Assembly (NCBI RefSeq): GCF_029203305.1
Contig: NC_089464.1
Span: 992,001 to 1,056,000, forward strand
Origin: Yamadazyma tenuis
Taxonomy: Eukaryota; Ascomycota; Pichiomycetes; Serinales; Debaryomycetaceae
Length of the DNA: 64,000 nucleotides
Direction: 5' to 3'
Positions 10,378-20,150 of this stretch are shown here, in pieces. A program made the position numbers and the translations under genes. The notes beneath the pieces were generated by a model, which was given only the letters and a program-made list of their open reading frames with translations, was not told where the DNA came from and searched no databases. Position 1 is the stretch's first letter, and every line of letters starts with the position of its first letter.

Positions 10378-13300
10378 ATGCAAAACTATAGCACACTGTT
10401 TCTCAGTATCCTGGCCCCATTGGTATGCGTTCAGGTGCCGAATGGTGATGCCCCATATGAACAGATTATACGTCAGTTTTCAGAACTAAATTTGGCGGGA
10501 AAACTGTGGCATAACTCCATTCTCAAGAATCGACTACTGTCAAACAGCTTTCTCGTCAATGTGTCAACATCTACAAAATACTCAGCTGAGGTGCTTAAAC
10601 TGCTAAACGACCTCAAAGTGAAAGATAAACACTCCCGTTATTCCCCTTTCAACACCGACTCCGACCTTTTCCCCAACGGAATACTCTCTGAGAACTGGTT
10701 TCTCAAGTACCAACAGTTGAAACCATTTGCATTTGTTCAGACAATGGAACTCCCCGATGTAGCCACCAGAGATGATGAAATAGCTGCTGAAATGACCGAG
10801 TTGAAAAGCGGATTTGATGCTGCCGGTATAAAGTTTGTGGTTATTCTAATATCCAAGTCAACCAATTCACTGGAGGATGAGATTAGAATCAATCGATTCC
10901 GACAGCTTACAAACTTGACAAAGGCAACGGGTCTTCTTTACTTGAATTGTGTACTGAAGGAATACTCCAGTGAAGTGGATGTTTTTGTAACAAGTCTAGT
11001 TTCGAATTTGAAGTCATCTGCGGTTGACTTCTACAAAGCCATTGAATCAAAAATTAGGCAACGACACAAGAAGTACTACTCGATCCCCACATCCACCCAC
11101 ATCGACACGACCATTGAGTTGACTCCCAAGTTCTTAGAAACCCGGAATCTCATCAAACAGGGGATAATCGACCAGTTCTTGTATCCACATAATCTTGAAA
11201 GCTGTATACATTTCTTAGAGTTGGGCTACCAAAACTTGGTTGAAATTGTGCTGGAGAACTACTTTGAGTTTTCGAAGGACCACATCTCATCGCGTGACTT
11301 GACCCTTTATCAGGAGCTCCGGAATCTTATTGACGTTACAGCTTTTCAAATCGTGAGGGCTTATTTGTCAATTGAAGATCCGATTACAGCATTGAAAAAG
11401 CACGCTGCCCATATTTCAAATGTCACATCGATTACAAGGGGGAGAATAGAATCAGGACAGTGGATTGCTGTTCAGTATGAATGGTTAGCTGAGTTGTTGG
11501 AGATGGTACCCAAATCTATTCTTACCGAAGCCAACATCAGAGTCTACAGTAAGAAGCACAAGAACAGCAAGATCACTAGGTATGCCGGAGGGGTTCGTTT
11601 CCACGATGATAACGTAGATGTGCTTCTTGACCCCGGCTTGCTCTATTTAAAATGCTCATCTTACTTAACTGGTGTTTCTGAGACTACCCAGCTTGACTAT
11701 TTGCGTATCTACAAAGATTCTGAAGAGCTCATTCTGAAAAGGAAGATATTGCTACATAAAGCTTTACAGAACGTAAGTATTGAAGGAAATGCCAAGTACA
11801 TATGCTTCTTATTGGCTGGAGAATACTTTTCTTCTGGTGAATGGGAATTGTCTGCTGAACACTTTGAAAAGGCTTTAGGAGGTTGGAAGTCTACCGACAA
11901 TTTGATAAAATCCAAATTGATAGAATGTTATCAGGAGTTGAATGCCCCTCATAAGTCATTGGAGTTACTTCTATTGTTGAACAATGGTACTGGTAATCAC
12001 GAAGTTGATGTAAGTGCGATTGATGGAGATATCGATGTAAATTGTCATCTCTTTGACGTCGATATTTTGTTCGCCGATGAGAAAAGGTGTTCGGGTGTGA
12101 CTGAAGATGTTACTGTATTTGACAATATTGTGTGCCAGCTTTCACTTCGCCCTAAGGTCAATATTGACGCAATTAAGAATCACATAAAAGGAAAAGTGGT
12201 TGAAATATTGTTCAAAATAACCGATGTAGAAGTGAATTTTCAAAACGAAGATAGCAAAGAACTCACAGGCTTATCAAATATAAAGGTATTCCATGATTCA
12301 AGCATTAAAGATACTGTTTTGCAGAAACCTGAAGACACTAAAGCAAACTTGAGTTTTGTGTCAAACCACCAGAAGGTTTTGGAGGTTTCACAGCTGGTGC
12401 AGAAGTCCGGAGTATACCAATTAAAGACTGTCAAACTAAAATCAGTATTGGAAATCAAAGTTGATAGTAAAACATTGGTTATTAGAAACAGTGAATCAAT
12501 TACTCCCACGAGGCAGCCACTGTATAACTGGTACTTCAAGAAGCTTGACGATTCTTTGATCAAAGTCCCCGTCAAAATCTCCTCTTCCTTTAGGGCTCAT
12601 CAGATTCGAGTCCTTCCTATCAGACCCAATGTGGTTGTAACAATGAGACCTCCCCAGATCAACTTCATCACTCTAGGAGAACGAGTCACGTTGACTTTCG
12701 ATGTACAGTTTCAAAATGAAAGGAAACTCAACTACAATAAGATTTCCCTATCTCCTCGAGTGAAAGTCACTAGCAATTCTGACGCAGGCGACTTGGTCCT
12801 CGTTGACCCAAAAGTTAACTGGGATGGCTTGAAAGATGATGAGGCATTAGTGCTTCAGGAATTGGATAAAACAGATGCAGTCACAGTGAAAATGAACCTT
12901 GCGATACACAGTACTTCCTTACACGCTGAAGAAGAACTTAAGAAATCCAACAACTCCTACCAAGCTGTACTTGATTTGAAGACGATAGTAGCGGAAGAAG
13001 GTGAACAAGAGACAAATGATACAGAGTCCAGTGCACTAGCTGTCTACGACACTGCAACGTATATTCTCCCCATCGTCAACGTACCCTTTAACTGCCGAGT
13101 ATCAATTGCTCCACGGTTCAGAGACACTAAAGACGGTGTGAATGACATGCCCAACCCGTTCATAATGCACGGTAGCAACCACTTGTCGATGCCCATTGTG
13201 ACCCGGTTGTGGCAGGCCAAGCTCATGTTGAATGAACCGAGCGAGGATATCGAGGCCACGAATATCGAGTTCCAAGTCAAGTCTCAAAATTCAGAGATTT

Positions 13301-13860
13301 TGGTAGACTTGTTGCCAAAAGTTGGAAATGTCTCGAAAACTCAAACGTTTGCAACCAGAAGCAAAAATGGAGTTTCCCACCGTAATGTCATGATGGTAGT
13401 ATCAGCGAAGATTGACTGGAGACGTAAGGGCTCCGACCAGCTGAATGTATTCTCAACGGACGAGTGGGAGATTGTGTTGCCATTGTCAGATCCTCGTATG
13501 CTCTTGAAAGTTGAGAAACTAAAGAACGAGGAAAAGACTGTGAAACTTAAATACATTATTGAAAACCCAACGCCACGGATCTTCATTTTCAGCAGCAAGT
13601 TGGTGGACGATAACGAGAGGTTCATCTGGAACTTTGATGATGAGAGAAACATGTACCCACTAGTACAAACCAAGTTTCCGGTTTTACCATTCAACCGATT
13701 CCAACTCGAGTACTACGGACAGTTTAACAGCAGCGAGAGTGTGATACAAATGCCGCAGTTGAAGGTGTTTGACATCCAGTACAAAGTAAGCTTACCTGCG
13801 TTACCGGTGGCTGACGATGTGATCACTCGTGATGGGTTGTTAATGTGGAGACGGCAATAG
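10378..13860 (+). CDS. TRAPPC11-like protein (foie gras/Gryzun domains)
   Basis: A large protein of 1160 residues from the ATG at 10378 (MQNYSTLFLSIL). An in-frame ATG at 10327 would add 17 residues and cannot be excluded. Family features: an N-terminal region with FVVILISK and LYLNCVLKEYSSEV, then a helical TPR-like foie gras region (ESKIRQRHKKYYSI, FQIVRAYLSIEDPITALKKHAAHI, GEYFSSGEWELSAEHFEKAL), then beta-rich immunoglobulin-like Gryzun repeats to the C-terminus (TLGERVTLTFDV, LEYYGQFN). TRAPPC11 is a subunit of metazoan and filamentous-fungal TRAPP III, a Rab1-type exchange factor in ER-Golgi traffic and autophagy. S. cerevisiae lacks it. It starts less than 100 bases from CIA2 and so shares a divergent promoter. 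Confidence 0.85.
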   Translation: MQNYSTLFLSILAPLVCVQVPNGDAPYEQIIRQFSELNLAGKLWHNSILKNRLLSNSFLVNVSTSTKYSAEVLKLLNDLKVKDKHSRYSPFNTDSDLFPNGILSENWFLKYQQLKPFAFVQTMELPDVATRDDEIAAEMTELKSGFDAAGIKFVVILISKSTNSLEDEIRINRFRQLTNLTKATGLLYLNCVLKEYSSEVDVFVTSLVSNLKSSAVDFYKAIESKIRQRHKKYYSIPTSTHIDTTIELTPKFLETRNLIKQGIIDQFLYPHNLESCIHFLELGYQNLVEIVLENYFEFSKDHISSRDLTLYQELRNLIDVTAFQIVRAYLSIEDPITALKKHAAHISNVTSITRGRIESGQWIAVQYEWLAELLEMVPKSILTEANIRVYSKKHKNSKITRYAGGVRFHDDNVDVLLDPGLLYLKCSSYLTGVSETTQLDYLRIYKDSEELILKRKILLHKALQNVSIEGNAKYICFLLAGEYFSSGEWELSAEHFEKALGGWKSTDNLIKSKLIECYQELNAPHKSLELLLLLNNGTGNHEVDVSAIDGDIDVNCHLFDVDILFADEKRCSGVTEDVTVFDNIVCQLSLRPKVNIDAIKNHIKGKVVEILFKITDVEVNFQNEDSKELTGLSNIKVFHDSSIKDTVLQKPEDTKANLSFVSNHQKVLEVSQLVQKSGVYQLKTVKLKSVLEIKVDSKTLVIRNSESITPTRQPLYNWYFKKLDDSLIKVPVKISSSFRAHQIRVLPIRPNVVVTMRPPQINFITLGERVTLTFDVQFQNERKLNYNKISLSPRVKVTSNSDAGDLVLVDPKVNWDGLKDDEALVLQELDKTDAVTVKMNLAIHSTSLHAEEELKKSNNSYQAVLDLKTIVAEEGEQETNDTESSALAVYDTATYILPIVNVPFNCRVSIAPRFRDTKDGVNDMPNPFIMHGSNHLSMPIVTRLWQAKLMLNEPSEDIEATNIEFQVKSQNSEILVDLLPKVGNVSKTQTFATRSKNGVSHRNVMMVVSAKIDWRRKGSDQLNVFSTDEWEIVLPLSDPRMLLKVEKLKNEEKTVKLKYIIENPTPRIFIFSSKLVDDNERFIWNFDDERNMYPLVQTKFPVLPFNRFQLEYYGQFNSSESVIQMPQLKVFDIQYKVSLPALPVADDVITRDGLLMWRRQ

Positions 13861-14075
13861 TGAATATGAGACGGCATTAGTGAATACGATACGAGCAGTA
13901 AGACCAATTGAGAAAGATTATGGGACTATGATTTCAACAGACTTGCCATTGACATCAGTAACTGCCAAATACTTTAGTAATCGCCTATTAAATACAAGCG
14001 TAAATTTAGACTATAAAAGCTGATCCAGGAGCCACAGAACAACATTCAGTGAAACTCTCTGGTTCATCACATACT

Positions 14076-14498
14076 CTAGTTAACATTCAACAACTCGACG
14101 TCGAAGAGCAAGGTGGCGTTAGGTGGAATCAAACCTGGGAATCCTCTTGGTCCGTAGGCCTCATGACCTGGAATAGTCAATTTGGCTCTAGAACCAACCG
14201 ACAACTTGGGGATGGCAGTGTCCCAACCGACAATCACCTGGCCAACGCCAATGGTGCACTGGAAAGGCTTGCCCTTATCTCTGGAAGAGTCGAACTTCTT
14301 ACCGTTTTCCAAAGTACCAGTGTAGTGGATGGTAACGAGATCACCTTGTTTTGGAAAGGTCTTTCCATCTCCTTCTTGGAGGAATTCGATCTGGGTAGTT
14401 TGAGGAGCAGACATTCTAAAGGCAGTTGAGGTAAACAATCGACTTGATGAGGCAAAGGTGGTTCTGAATACGGGTTTACAAACGGCACTAAGAATCAT
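14076..14498 (-). CDS. FPR1: FKBP12-type prolyl isomerase with in-frame leader
   Basis: The core of 112 residues starting [11 protein letters not shown] (ATG at 14412-14414) is a complete FKBP12: [53 protein letters not shown] and the terminal FDVELL. It interconverts cis and trans X-Pro bonds and would bind FK506 and rapamycin. The frame stays open upstream to a second ATG at 14496-14498, adding 28 residues ([15 protein letters not shown]...) with four basic and no acidic residues and many Ser/Thr/Phe, as in a mitochondrial presequence. I give the long form here. The cytosolic form would be 14076-14414. The upstream ATG has T at -3 while the downstream one has A, so leaky scanning could make both. 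See the findings. Confidence 0.93.
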   Translation of the reverse strand: MILSAVCKPVFRTTFASSSRLFTSTAFRMSAPQTTQIEFLQEGDGKTFPKQGDLVTIHYTGTLENGKKFDSSRDKGKPFQCTIGVGQVIVGWDTAIPKLSVGSRAKLTIPGHEAYGPRGFPGLIPPNATLLFDVELLNVN

Positions 14499-14816
14499 CA
14501 ACGAATTTTTTCCTGAGTGCGGCCACAGGTGAAAAAACTGTGAATTTATGGTAAGGACACACTACTATAAAAAGAAGGGTCAGTTATGCAGCAATGAAAT
14601 CGGTACATATATTGAATGAAAGTAGAATGTGAACAAATCTCAGATGAGCTAATAAGAGCAATTGGCTGATGTGTAGTATCAAGGAGATGAATGTGTAAAA
14701 TGTGAAGAATGCTGTGTACAGCCGGCCCCCGCGAACCTCAGGCTAATTCTGTGCGCAGCAGCAAACCTGCCTCTACCGCACGTCTTTTTGAATGGTAGAC
14801 AGAAAATAGTCAGGTT
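14499..14816. promoter_or_regulatory. Divergent promoter between FPR1 and arrestin gene
   Basis: These 318 bases separate two divergent genes and must hold both promoters. There is an ACTATAAAAAG stretch near 14562 and a short GC-rich patch (GCCGGCCCCCGCG) near 14720. I see no RNA gene or ORF. Confidence 0.45.
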
Positions 14817-16712
14817 ATGGGGAACTGTGATGTTGCAATAGAAATCGACCGGGCTACCTCGGGTGGAACATTCACAAACTATGACGTTCTCACGGGTTCC
14901 GTCAAACTTACCGTCACCGGATCCATTTCGCTCAATTATATCCAGGTGAAACTAGAAGGTATTTCCAAAACAGAGCTATCAATTCCCCGAGAGGTCCTTC
15001 GAAGAGACAAGCGAGATAGGCGAGAAAAGCGCGATAAGATTCTCCAGGATGCTCACCGGGTGCTTTACGATACACTTATAGTGTTCCCGCCAGAGAACAT
15101 CCGGCAGGTGTCCAAGGCCAAAGAATTCACCTTAACTCCAGGCACATATACGTACCCGTTCACGTTTAAGTTACCGCTTAACAACTCATGCATCAAGTTG
15201 CTGGGCATCACCAACAAAGTGCTGTTCAACATGAAGAAGTTGGATCTCAAGATCAACAATGGTAATTTCAACTCCAACATGGTGAAGAACATGGCGGTTC
15301 TGTATCTCCAAGGACAACAGATGCCTTCAACATCGGCACCGCCACCGACCCAGCAGGCTTACCATGTGACGGCGCAGCTTCCACCGCTGCTCAGTGGTCT
15401 CGGTGAATTTGCATCTATTAAGTACTTTGTCAAGGTAACCTGCAAGCGGTCGTCGTTTCTTAAGGTGAACCTCCGGGCCTTCGACCCGTTTATTTTTCTT
15501 CCATTGGATTTGGATAGCCACAACTTGCCGTTAATCCACAGTGAAGACTACGAAGAGTATAGAGAGGCATTTGTGCGTAAAGATGTGGTATTCAAAAACC
15601 GCATTCCTGAGATCATAGGGGTCAAGATGCCTCTGGGGAAAGTTCTGATGTCTTCCAACGACAAGCTACTTCCACAGGCACCGTTGGTGGTGCCTAGAAA
15701 GAGCTTTCTCCAGAAACTATTTGAACCACCCGCACCTCCGCCCAATCCGAGACGAAACCTGGCTGCTCTGGGAAGCACGAGTCCTCGGCCACAGGTGAAC
15801 ACCCAAGACGTGCCGTTTGCATTTGAAATCCGCTTCAGGCACCCGGCCTTCTTGATTCCGACGAAACTCCCGTCGTTTAAACTCTATTTGGTGTCTAACG
15901 TGCGACCTTCGGTATACTCACTCTCAGAGTTTGGACGGCCCGAGGAGAGTAACGGACTTGGAGTGGTCTATTTACAACGTCTTGTGATGGATTTGACATC
16001 TACCACCACCATTTCCGTTCTTGAAAGCGACGGGGTGTTGAATGAAATTCACAAATCCCGTCATGACGATGTCATCAACATTTGCAATAACACCTACCAG
16101 AATTTGAAGCTTGACCTCATGAACTGCAAACGTCTGAAAAACTCGTCCTCCACCACTGCCAGCAACAATCTTGCCAACAATGTCTACGAGTTGGAGATCC
16201 CCAAGAAGTACTTCGCCAACTGTGTGTTGCCTGACTACTTGTCACCATCTTTCAGAACTTGCAACATCCAACGGAAATACAGGTTGACGGTTGTAGGGGG
16301 ATTTTCAAGCGAAAAAATTGCAGACTTCAACAACCTGGCCGAGCTCACTCGAAAACTACTGTATGTGGACCTACAAATCAACGATATTAAGGTGCTTGGA
16401 GGATTGACCATGACTAGAAGCCTTCTGGAAGGTGCATCAACATCCACAATCCCCACCATAAATAAGCCATTGCCGGATGAAAAGACCGCTAATGGTGCTG
16501 ACTCCCACCTAGTGCCGCCACCAAAGCTCCCGAACAGACCCGATGGCCTACCTGTTGGTGGTGCCTCTTCTGCTGAATCCAGTCAAGATAGTCTTCCTCT
16601 TCCCACCTATGAAGATGTCATGAAAGAAAGCACGTACCAGAACCCGTCCGACCATCAACGGGCCCGCAGACGGTACCAGCAGCACGAGCACTACTATAAT
16701 AACCTCGAGTAG
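14817..16712 (+). CDS. Alpha-arrestin, ART-family ubiquitin-ligase adaptor
   Basis: A 631-residue arrestin-related protein. The N-terminal arrestin fold is visible as VAIEIDRATSGG, TGSVKLTVTGSISLNYIQVKLEG and PGTYTYPFTFKLP, and the arrestin C-domain follows (FEIRFRHPAF, RKYRLTVVGGF). Between them sits a basic stretch (RRDKRDRREKRDK) and a Pro-rich loop (FEPPAPPPNPRR). Near the C-terminus is LPTYEDVMKE, a PY-type motif that would recruit the Nedd4-family ligase Rsp5. Such adaptors bring Rsp5 to plasma-membrane transporters and trigger their endocytosis. By the overall layout it is nearest to the yeast Art5/Art10 type, but I cannot separate these by eye. The first ATG gives the family start. 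Confidence 0.85.
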   Translation: MGNCDVAIEIDRATSGGTFTNYDVLTGSVKLTVTGSISLNYIQVKLEGISKTELSIPREVLRRDKRDRREKRDKILQDAHRVLYDTLIVFPPENIRQVSKAKEFTLTPGTYTYPFTFKLPLNNSCIKLLGITNKVLFNMKKLDLKINNGNFNSNMVKNMAVLYLQGQQMPSTSAPPPTQQAYHVTAQLPPLLSGLGEFASIKYFVKVTCKRSSFLKVNLRAFDPFIFLPLDLDSHNLPLIHSEDYEEYREAFVRKDVVFKNRIPEIIGVKMPLGKVLMSSNDKLLPQAPLVVPRKSFLQKLFEPPAPPPNPRRNLAALGSTSPRPQVNTQDVPFAFEIRFRHPAFLIPTKLPSFKLYLVSNVRPSVYSLSEFGRPEESNGLGVVYLQRLVMDLTSTTTISVLESDGVLNEIHKSRHDDVINICNNTYQNLKLDLMNCKRLKNSSSTTASNNLANNVYELEIPKKYFANCVLPDYLSPSFRTCNIQRKYRLTVVGGFSSEKIADFNNLAELTRKLLYVDLQINDIKVLGGLTMTRSLLEGASTSTIPTINKPLPDEKTANGADSHLVPPPKLPNRPDGLPVGGASSAESSQDSLPLPTYEDVMKESTYQNPSDHQRARRRYQQHEHYYNNLE

Positions 16713-16891
16713 GCCCTCGACTAATCTCTTGTATATCTAGTCATAGTCTGCCTGAAATCAGTACATAACCCATATGGTTTGCGCACGCCGTCCCAACCTC
16801 GACTTCGGTTTCCTCGCGAATTCCAATCCTTGTCCACTGAAAAAAAGTTCTCTCGATTGCCAGACCGTTGATTTAATAATAAGCTACCATC

Positions 16892-18712
16892 ATGTCGGCA
16901 TTAGATAACTCTGGCTCCTTCTTGGCCAGAAACAAGACTCTTGTTAGCATAGCAGCCACTGTCGCCGGTATCTCCGCCGTTGGGGCATTGTACTACTATT
17001 CTCAACAAGGACCCACTCCTAGCCCTGAAGACTCCACCGCTTCAAAGAAAAAGAATAAAAAGAAGAAGAAGTCCAAGCCTGAAGACTCCAAGGACACTTC
17101 TGCTGCCCCTGCATCGCCAGCTTCCTCCAAGATCTATCCCGTTGGAAAGGATGGATTGCCTGATCTTTCAGAAGCAACCATCTCCAACTTGACGGCGGAC
17201 CAAAAGAGCGAATGGGCTTTGGCACTCAAAGAAGACGGTAACACCGAATACAAGGCCAAAAACTATAAAGAGGCCGTTGCCTTCTACTCGGCTGCCTTGA
17301 AATTGAAGGTGGACCCTGTATTTTACTCCAACAGATCTGCTTGTTACGCTGCTTTGGATGACCATGAAAACGTCGTCAAAGACACCACCGAAGCGATCAA
17401 GTTGAAGCCTGACTACACCAAGTGTCTTTTGCGTAGAGCCACTTCTTACGAAATCTTGGAACAGTACCCAGATGCCATGTTTGACTTGACTGCGTTGACC
17501 ATCTATGGAGGTTTCAGTAACAAGTCTGTGGAACAGGTTTTGGAAAGAGTTTTGAAAAAACACTCGGTGAGAATCGTTGAGCAAAACATAAAGACTCGTG
17601 TTCTTGACTTGCCCTCTGCATCCACCACTGGCTCGTTCTTTGGTGCCTTTGTCACCGAGTCCAACCCAGAAGGAATTAGTGAAGAGTCTACTGGTAATGA
17701 TAAGTTGTTGTTCGATGCCATTGCCAAAATCAACCTGAACACCCCAGAAGGATATGAAGAAGCCGATAAGTTGATTGCGGAAGCCGTTTCTGGTTATGAC
17801 GCTGAAGGCTTGAAGGCTGATTCTGACAACGCCGCCAAAGCATCTATTGCTTACGAGTACGCTGCTACTTTCAAATTCCTTAAAAACGACCCATTACTGG
17901 CTGCTGTTGATATTGGCAAGGCCGTTCTGTTGAAGCCAAGATCTAGAACTTATGTCATCAGAGCCTTGATTAACGCCGATAAATCCTCGTACGAGGATGC
18001 CAGAAACGACTTTGCTTCGGCCGCCAAGATGGATTCAAATGCTGGAGATGCTTACTACCACTTGGGACAATTATTCTACTTGACAAATGAGTTGGATAAA
18101 GCCCAAGAAAACTTTGAAAAGGCCAAGAAGGCCAACCCTCAAAATGTCTACGCCTACGTCCAATCTGCCTGTATCACCTACAAAAACGGAGATATCAAAG
18201 AAGCTGAAGACAAGTTCACGGAAGCCAAGTTGAAGTTTCCAACCTCTCCCGAAATTCCAAACTATTATGGTGAGGTTTTGTCTGACAGAGGAGACATCCA
18301 AGCTGCTTTGAAGCAATTTGAAACTGCGGCCAGATTACAAAAAGCATTACCAAACTATTCGGTGGGTGCCTTGCCATTGGTCAACAAGGCCTCTTTGATC
18401 TCCAGAGAGAACTTCAACAAGCTTGATGAAGCTGAAGAATTGTTGGTAGAAGCGTGCAAATTGGATCCTAAGTCTGAATTGGCCAGAATCTCTTTAGCCC
18501 AATTGAAGTTGCAAAAAGAACAAGTGGATGAGGCCATTGTGTTGTTTGAAGAATCTTCCAACTTGGCCAGAACCATTGAAGAAAAGGTTCAAGCCACTTC
18601 TTTTGCTGAAGCCACCAAGATGCAAAAGAGAATAAAGGCTGACCCCATCTTATCTGAAAAAATTGCTGAAGTTATGAGACAATCGATGATGGCAGCAGGT
18701 GTAGCTAACTAA
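16892..18712 (+). CDS. TOM70: Tom70, mitochondrial outer-membrane import receptor
   Basis: A 606-residue receptor of the TOM complex. An N-terminal membrane anchor (TLVSIAATVAGISAVGALYYY, about 16-36) is followed by a Lys-rich stop-transfer region (SKKKNKKKKKSK) and then tetratricopeptide repeats from about residue 105 to the end: an Hsp70/Hsp90-clamp group (EDGNTEYKAKNYKEAVAFYSA, FYSNRSACYAALDD) and a C-terminal group (AYYHLGQLFYLTNELDKAQE) that binds preproteins such as inner-membrane carriers. Length agrees with S. cerevisiae Tom70 (617). It has TOM22 as a neighbour about 4 kb away. Its homologue is YNL121C, in the same block as the next four genes in S. cerevisiae. Confidence 0.96.
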   Translation: MSALDNSGSFLARNKTLVSIAATVAGISAVGALYYYSQQGPTPSPEDSTASKKKNKKKKKSKPEDSKDTSAAPASPASSKIYPVGKDGLPDLSEATISNLTADQKSEWALALKEDGNTEYKAKNYKEAVAFYSAALKLKVDPVFYSNRSACYAALDDHENVVKDTTEAIKLKPDYTKCLLRRATSYEILEQYPDAMFDLTALTIYGGFSNKSVEQVLERVLKKHSVRIVEQNIKTRVLDLPSASTTGSFFGAFVTESNPEGISEESTGNDKLLFDAIAKINLNTPEGYEEADKLIAEAVSGYDAEGLKADSDNAAKASIAYEYAATFKFLKNDPLLAAVDIGKAVLLKPRSRTYVIRALINADKSSYEDARNDFASAAKMDSNAGDAYYHLGQLFYLTNELDKAQENFEKAKKANPQNVYAYVQSACITYKNGDIKEAEDKFTEAKLKFPTSPEIPNYYGEVLSDRGDIQAALKQFETAARLQKALPNYSVGALPLVNKASLISRENFNKLDEAEELLVEACKLDPKSELARISLAQLKLQKEQVDEAIVLFEESSNLARTIEEKVQATSFAEATKMQKRIKADPILSEKIAEVMRQSMMAAGVAN

Positions 18713-18822
18713 GTCTGTGGATGCTCATTAGATTTGTAGATAGCTCTTGTGGTATTCTGTATATATTGAAAGAAAAGTGTGTACTACTTCTGTATTTGGT
18801 AGAATTCGCAGTTTTTAGATTC

Positions 18823-19890
18823 ATGCTCATGAAGAGTCTAATACGATCTATAGTATCCCTACCTAAAATTGCATACCAAGATGAGCAAGATATAAAGTAT
18901 GACTTAGCATACGTTCAGCACAACGTGGTAGTAAGCTCGGGACCCGTCAGCAGCTCCTTCAAGAAATGGTACCGATATCCCATTGAGGACCTAGTCAAGG
19001 TGCTAACATATAATCATAAGAAAAATTGGCATGTTTGGAACCTACGAGGGGAAGGAAAAGGCTATAATGAAGCAGACGTGTTGGGTCAGATGTCGTACTT
19101 CCCATTTCCAGATCATCAACCTCCATCTTTCTATCTTTTGATGCAGGTAGTCGAAAGTATTGATAGGTTTCTCTCCCAAAGTCCAGAAAATGTTGCGATT
19201 GTCCATTGCAAAGCAGGAAAAGGCCGTTCGGGTACAGTGGCATGTGCTGTCATAATGTATGAATCATATAAGCACGGAATTTCCATGTCTGCCCATGAAG
19301 TGAATGAGTTGTATACACTAAGAAGAATGCGGCCTGGGTCTGGCAAGGGAGTTTCAATCAAGTCACAATTCCGATACCTCCAGTACTGGCAGAATTACTT
19401 AGATGCATCAGAGGACAAACAGAAAGCAATAATGTTGGTGAACCAAGTGAACTCTCCGATTATGGTGCAGTTCACAGAGGTAAAATTGACAAATACTGTG
19501 AGATACTTGACAAATAATTCTGAAAATGCAGCCGAAATAAACGTAGTCTTACAAGGATACAATCCTCGAAAAGATGTCGAGTGTGGAGTTGAACTCGTAC
19601 AGATTTGGGAGTATAATAACAAGGATGACACAGTACAAATTGAAGGAAGAGACGTCATACTTCGTCCTGGACACCACATTAACGTTGCTCATGTTTGCGA
19701 CTATCGGGTTTTTGTGAATGGAGTGCTTTTTGCCTGGTTTAACGTGAGCTTGGAGACAGAAATAGATACTTTAAAGGGGGACTTTGCAGTCAAATTCAAA
19801 GAATTCGATGGGTTTAAAGGCACAACCCATCGCGGGGCACCTCTCTTCGAGACCTTGACGATATCATGGAAGGTTGCGGTAGATGGGTGA
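18823..19890 (+). CDS. TEP1: PTEN-type phosphoinositide 3-phosphatase
   Basis: A 355-residue PTEN homologue. The N-terminus IVSLPKIAYQDEQDIKYDLAY aligns with the PTEN start, the WPD-type loop is FPFPDHQPP, and the P-loop is HCKAGKGRSG with nucleophile Cys129 and both lysines that in PTEN favour PI(3,4,5)P3. A C2-like beta domain follows (VQFTEVKLTNTV to the end). The frame is open back to an ATG at 18721, only 8 bases past the TOM70 stop. I prefer 18823 (or 18829), where PTEN similarity begins. In yeast TEP1 affects spore-wall formation. Yeasts make little PI(3,4,5)P3, so the natural substrate is uncertain. It sits between TOM70 and FAR11, as on S. cerevisiae chromosome XIV. Confidence 0.93.
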   Translation: MLMKSLIRSIVSLPKIAYQDEQDIKYDLAYVQHNVVVSSGPVSSSFKKWYRYPIEDLVKVLTYNHKKNWHVWNLRGEGKGYNEADVLGQMSYFPFPDHQPPSFYLLMQVVESIDRFLSQSPENVAIVHCKAGKGRSGTVACAVIMYESYKHGISMSAHEVNELYTLRRMRPGSGKGVSIKSQFRYLQYWQNYLDASEDKQKAIMLVNQVNSPIMVQFTEVKLTNTVRYLTNNSENAAEINVVLQGYNPRKDVECGVELVQIWEYNNKDDTVQIEGRDVILRPGHHINVAHVCDYRVFVNGVLFAWFNVSLETEIDTLKGDFAVKFKEFDGFKGTTHRGAPLFETLTISWKVAVDG

Positions 19891-20150
19891 TACAATTAAC
19901 AGAGAAATTGTTTAAAGGTTGCAACAGAGGATCTTCTTGTTATAGCAGCATATATTCCAATGAGTATCTCTTGATGACACTATCGAAGGTGTTTTAGTAG
20001 TAGCTCACACCAGTTGCTCCAAAGACTTCTACCACAGATGGGAGCACATACAGTAATATCTACTTGAATCATTGCCCTTCTCCACTCTCCAAATCGCCCT
20101 TCTCAATAACAATTCGCACTAAACAAAATCGGCCTGAGAATCATCCTACA

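Noticed and set aside
18721..18822. Upstream ATG of TEP1
   Set aside because: It is only 8 bases past the TOM70 stop and the added residues do not match PTEN, whose similarity starts near 18829.
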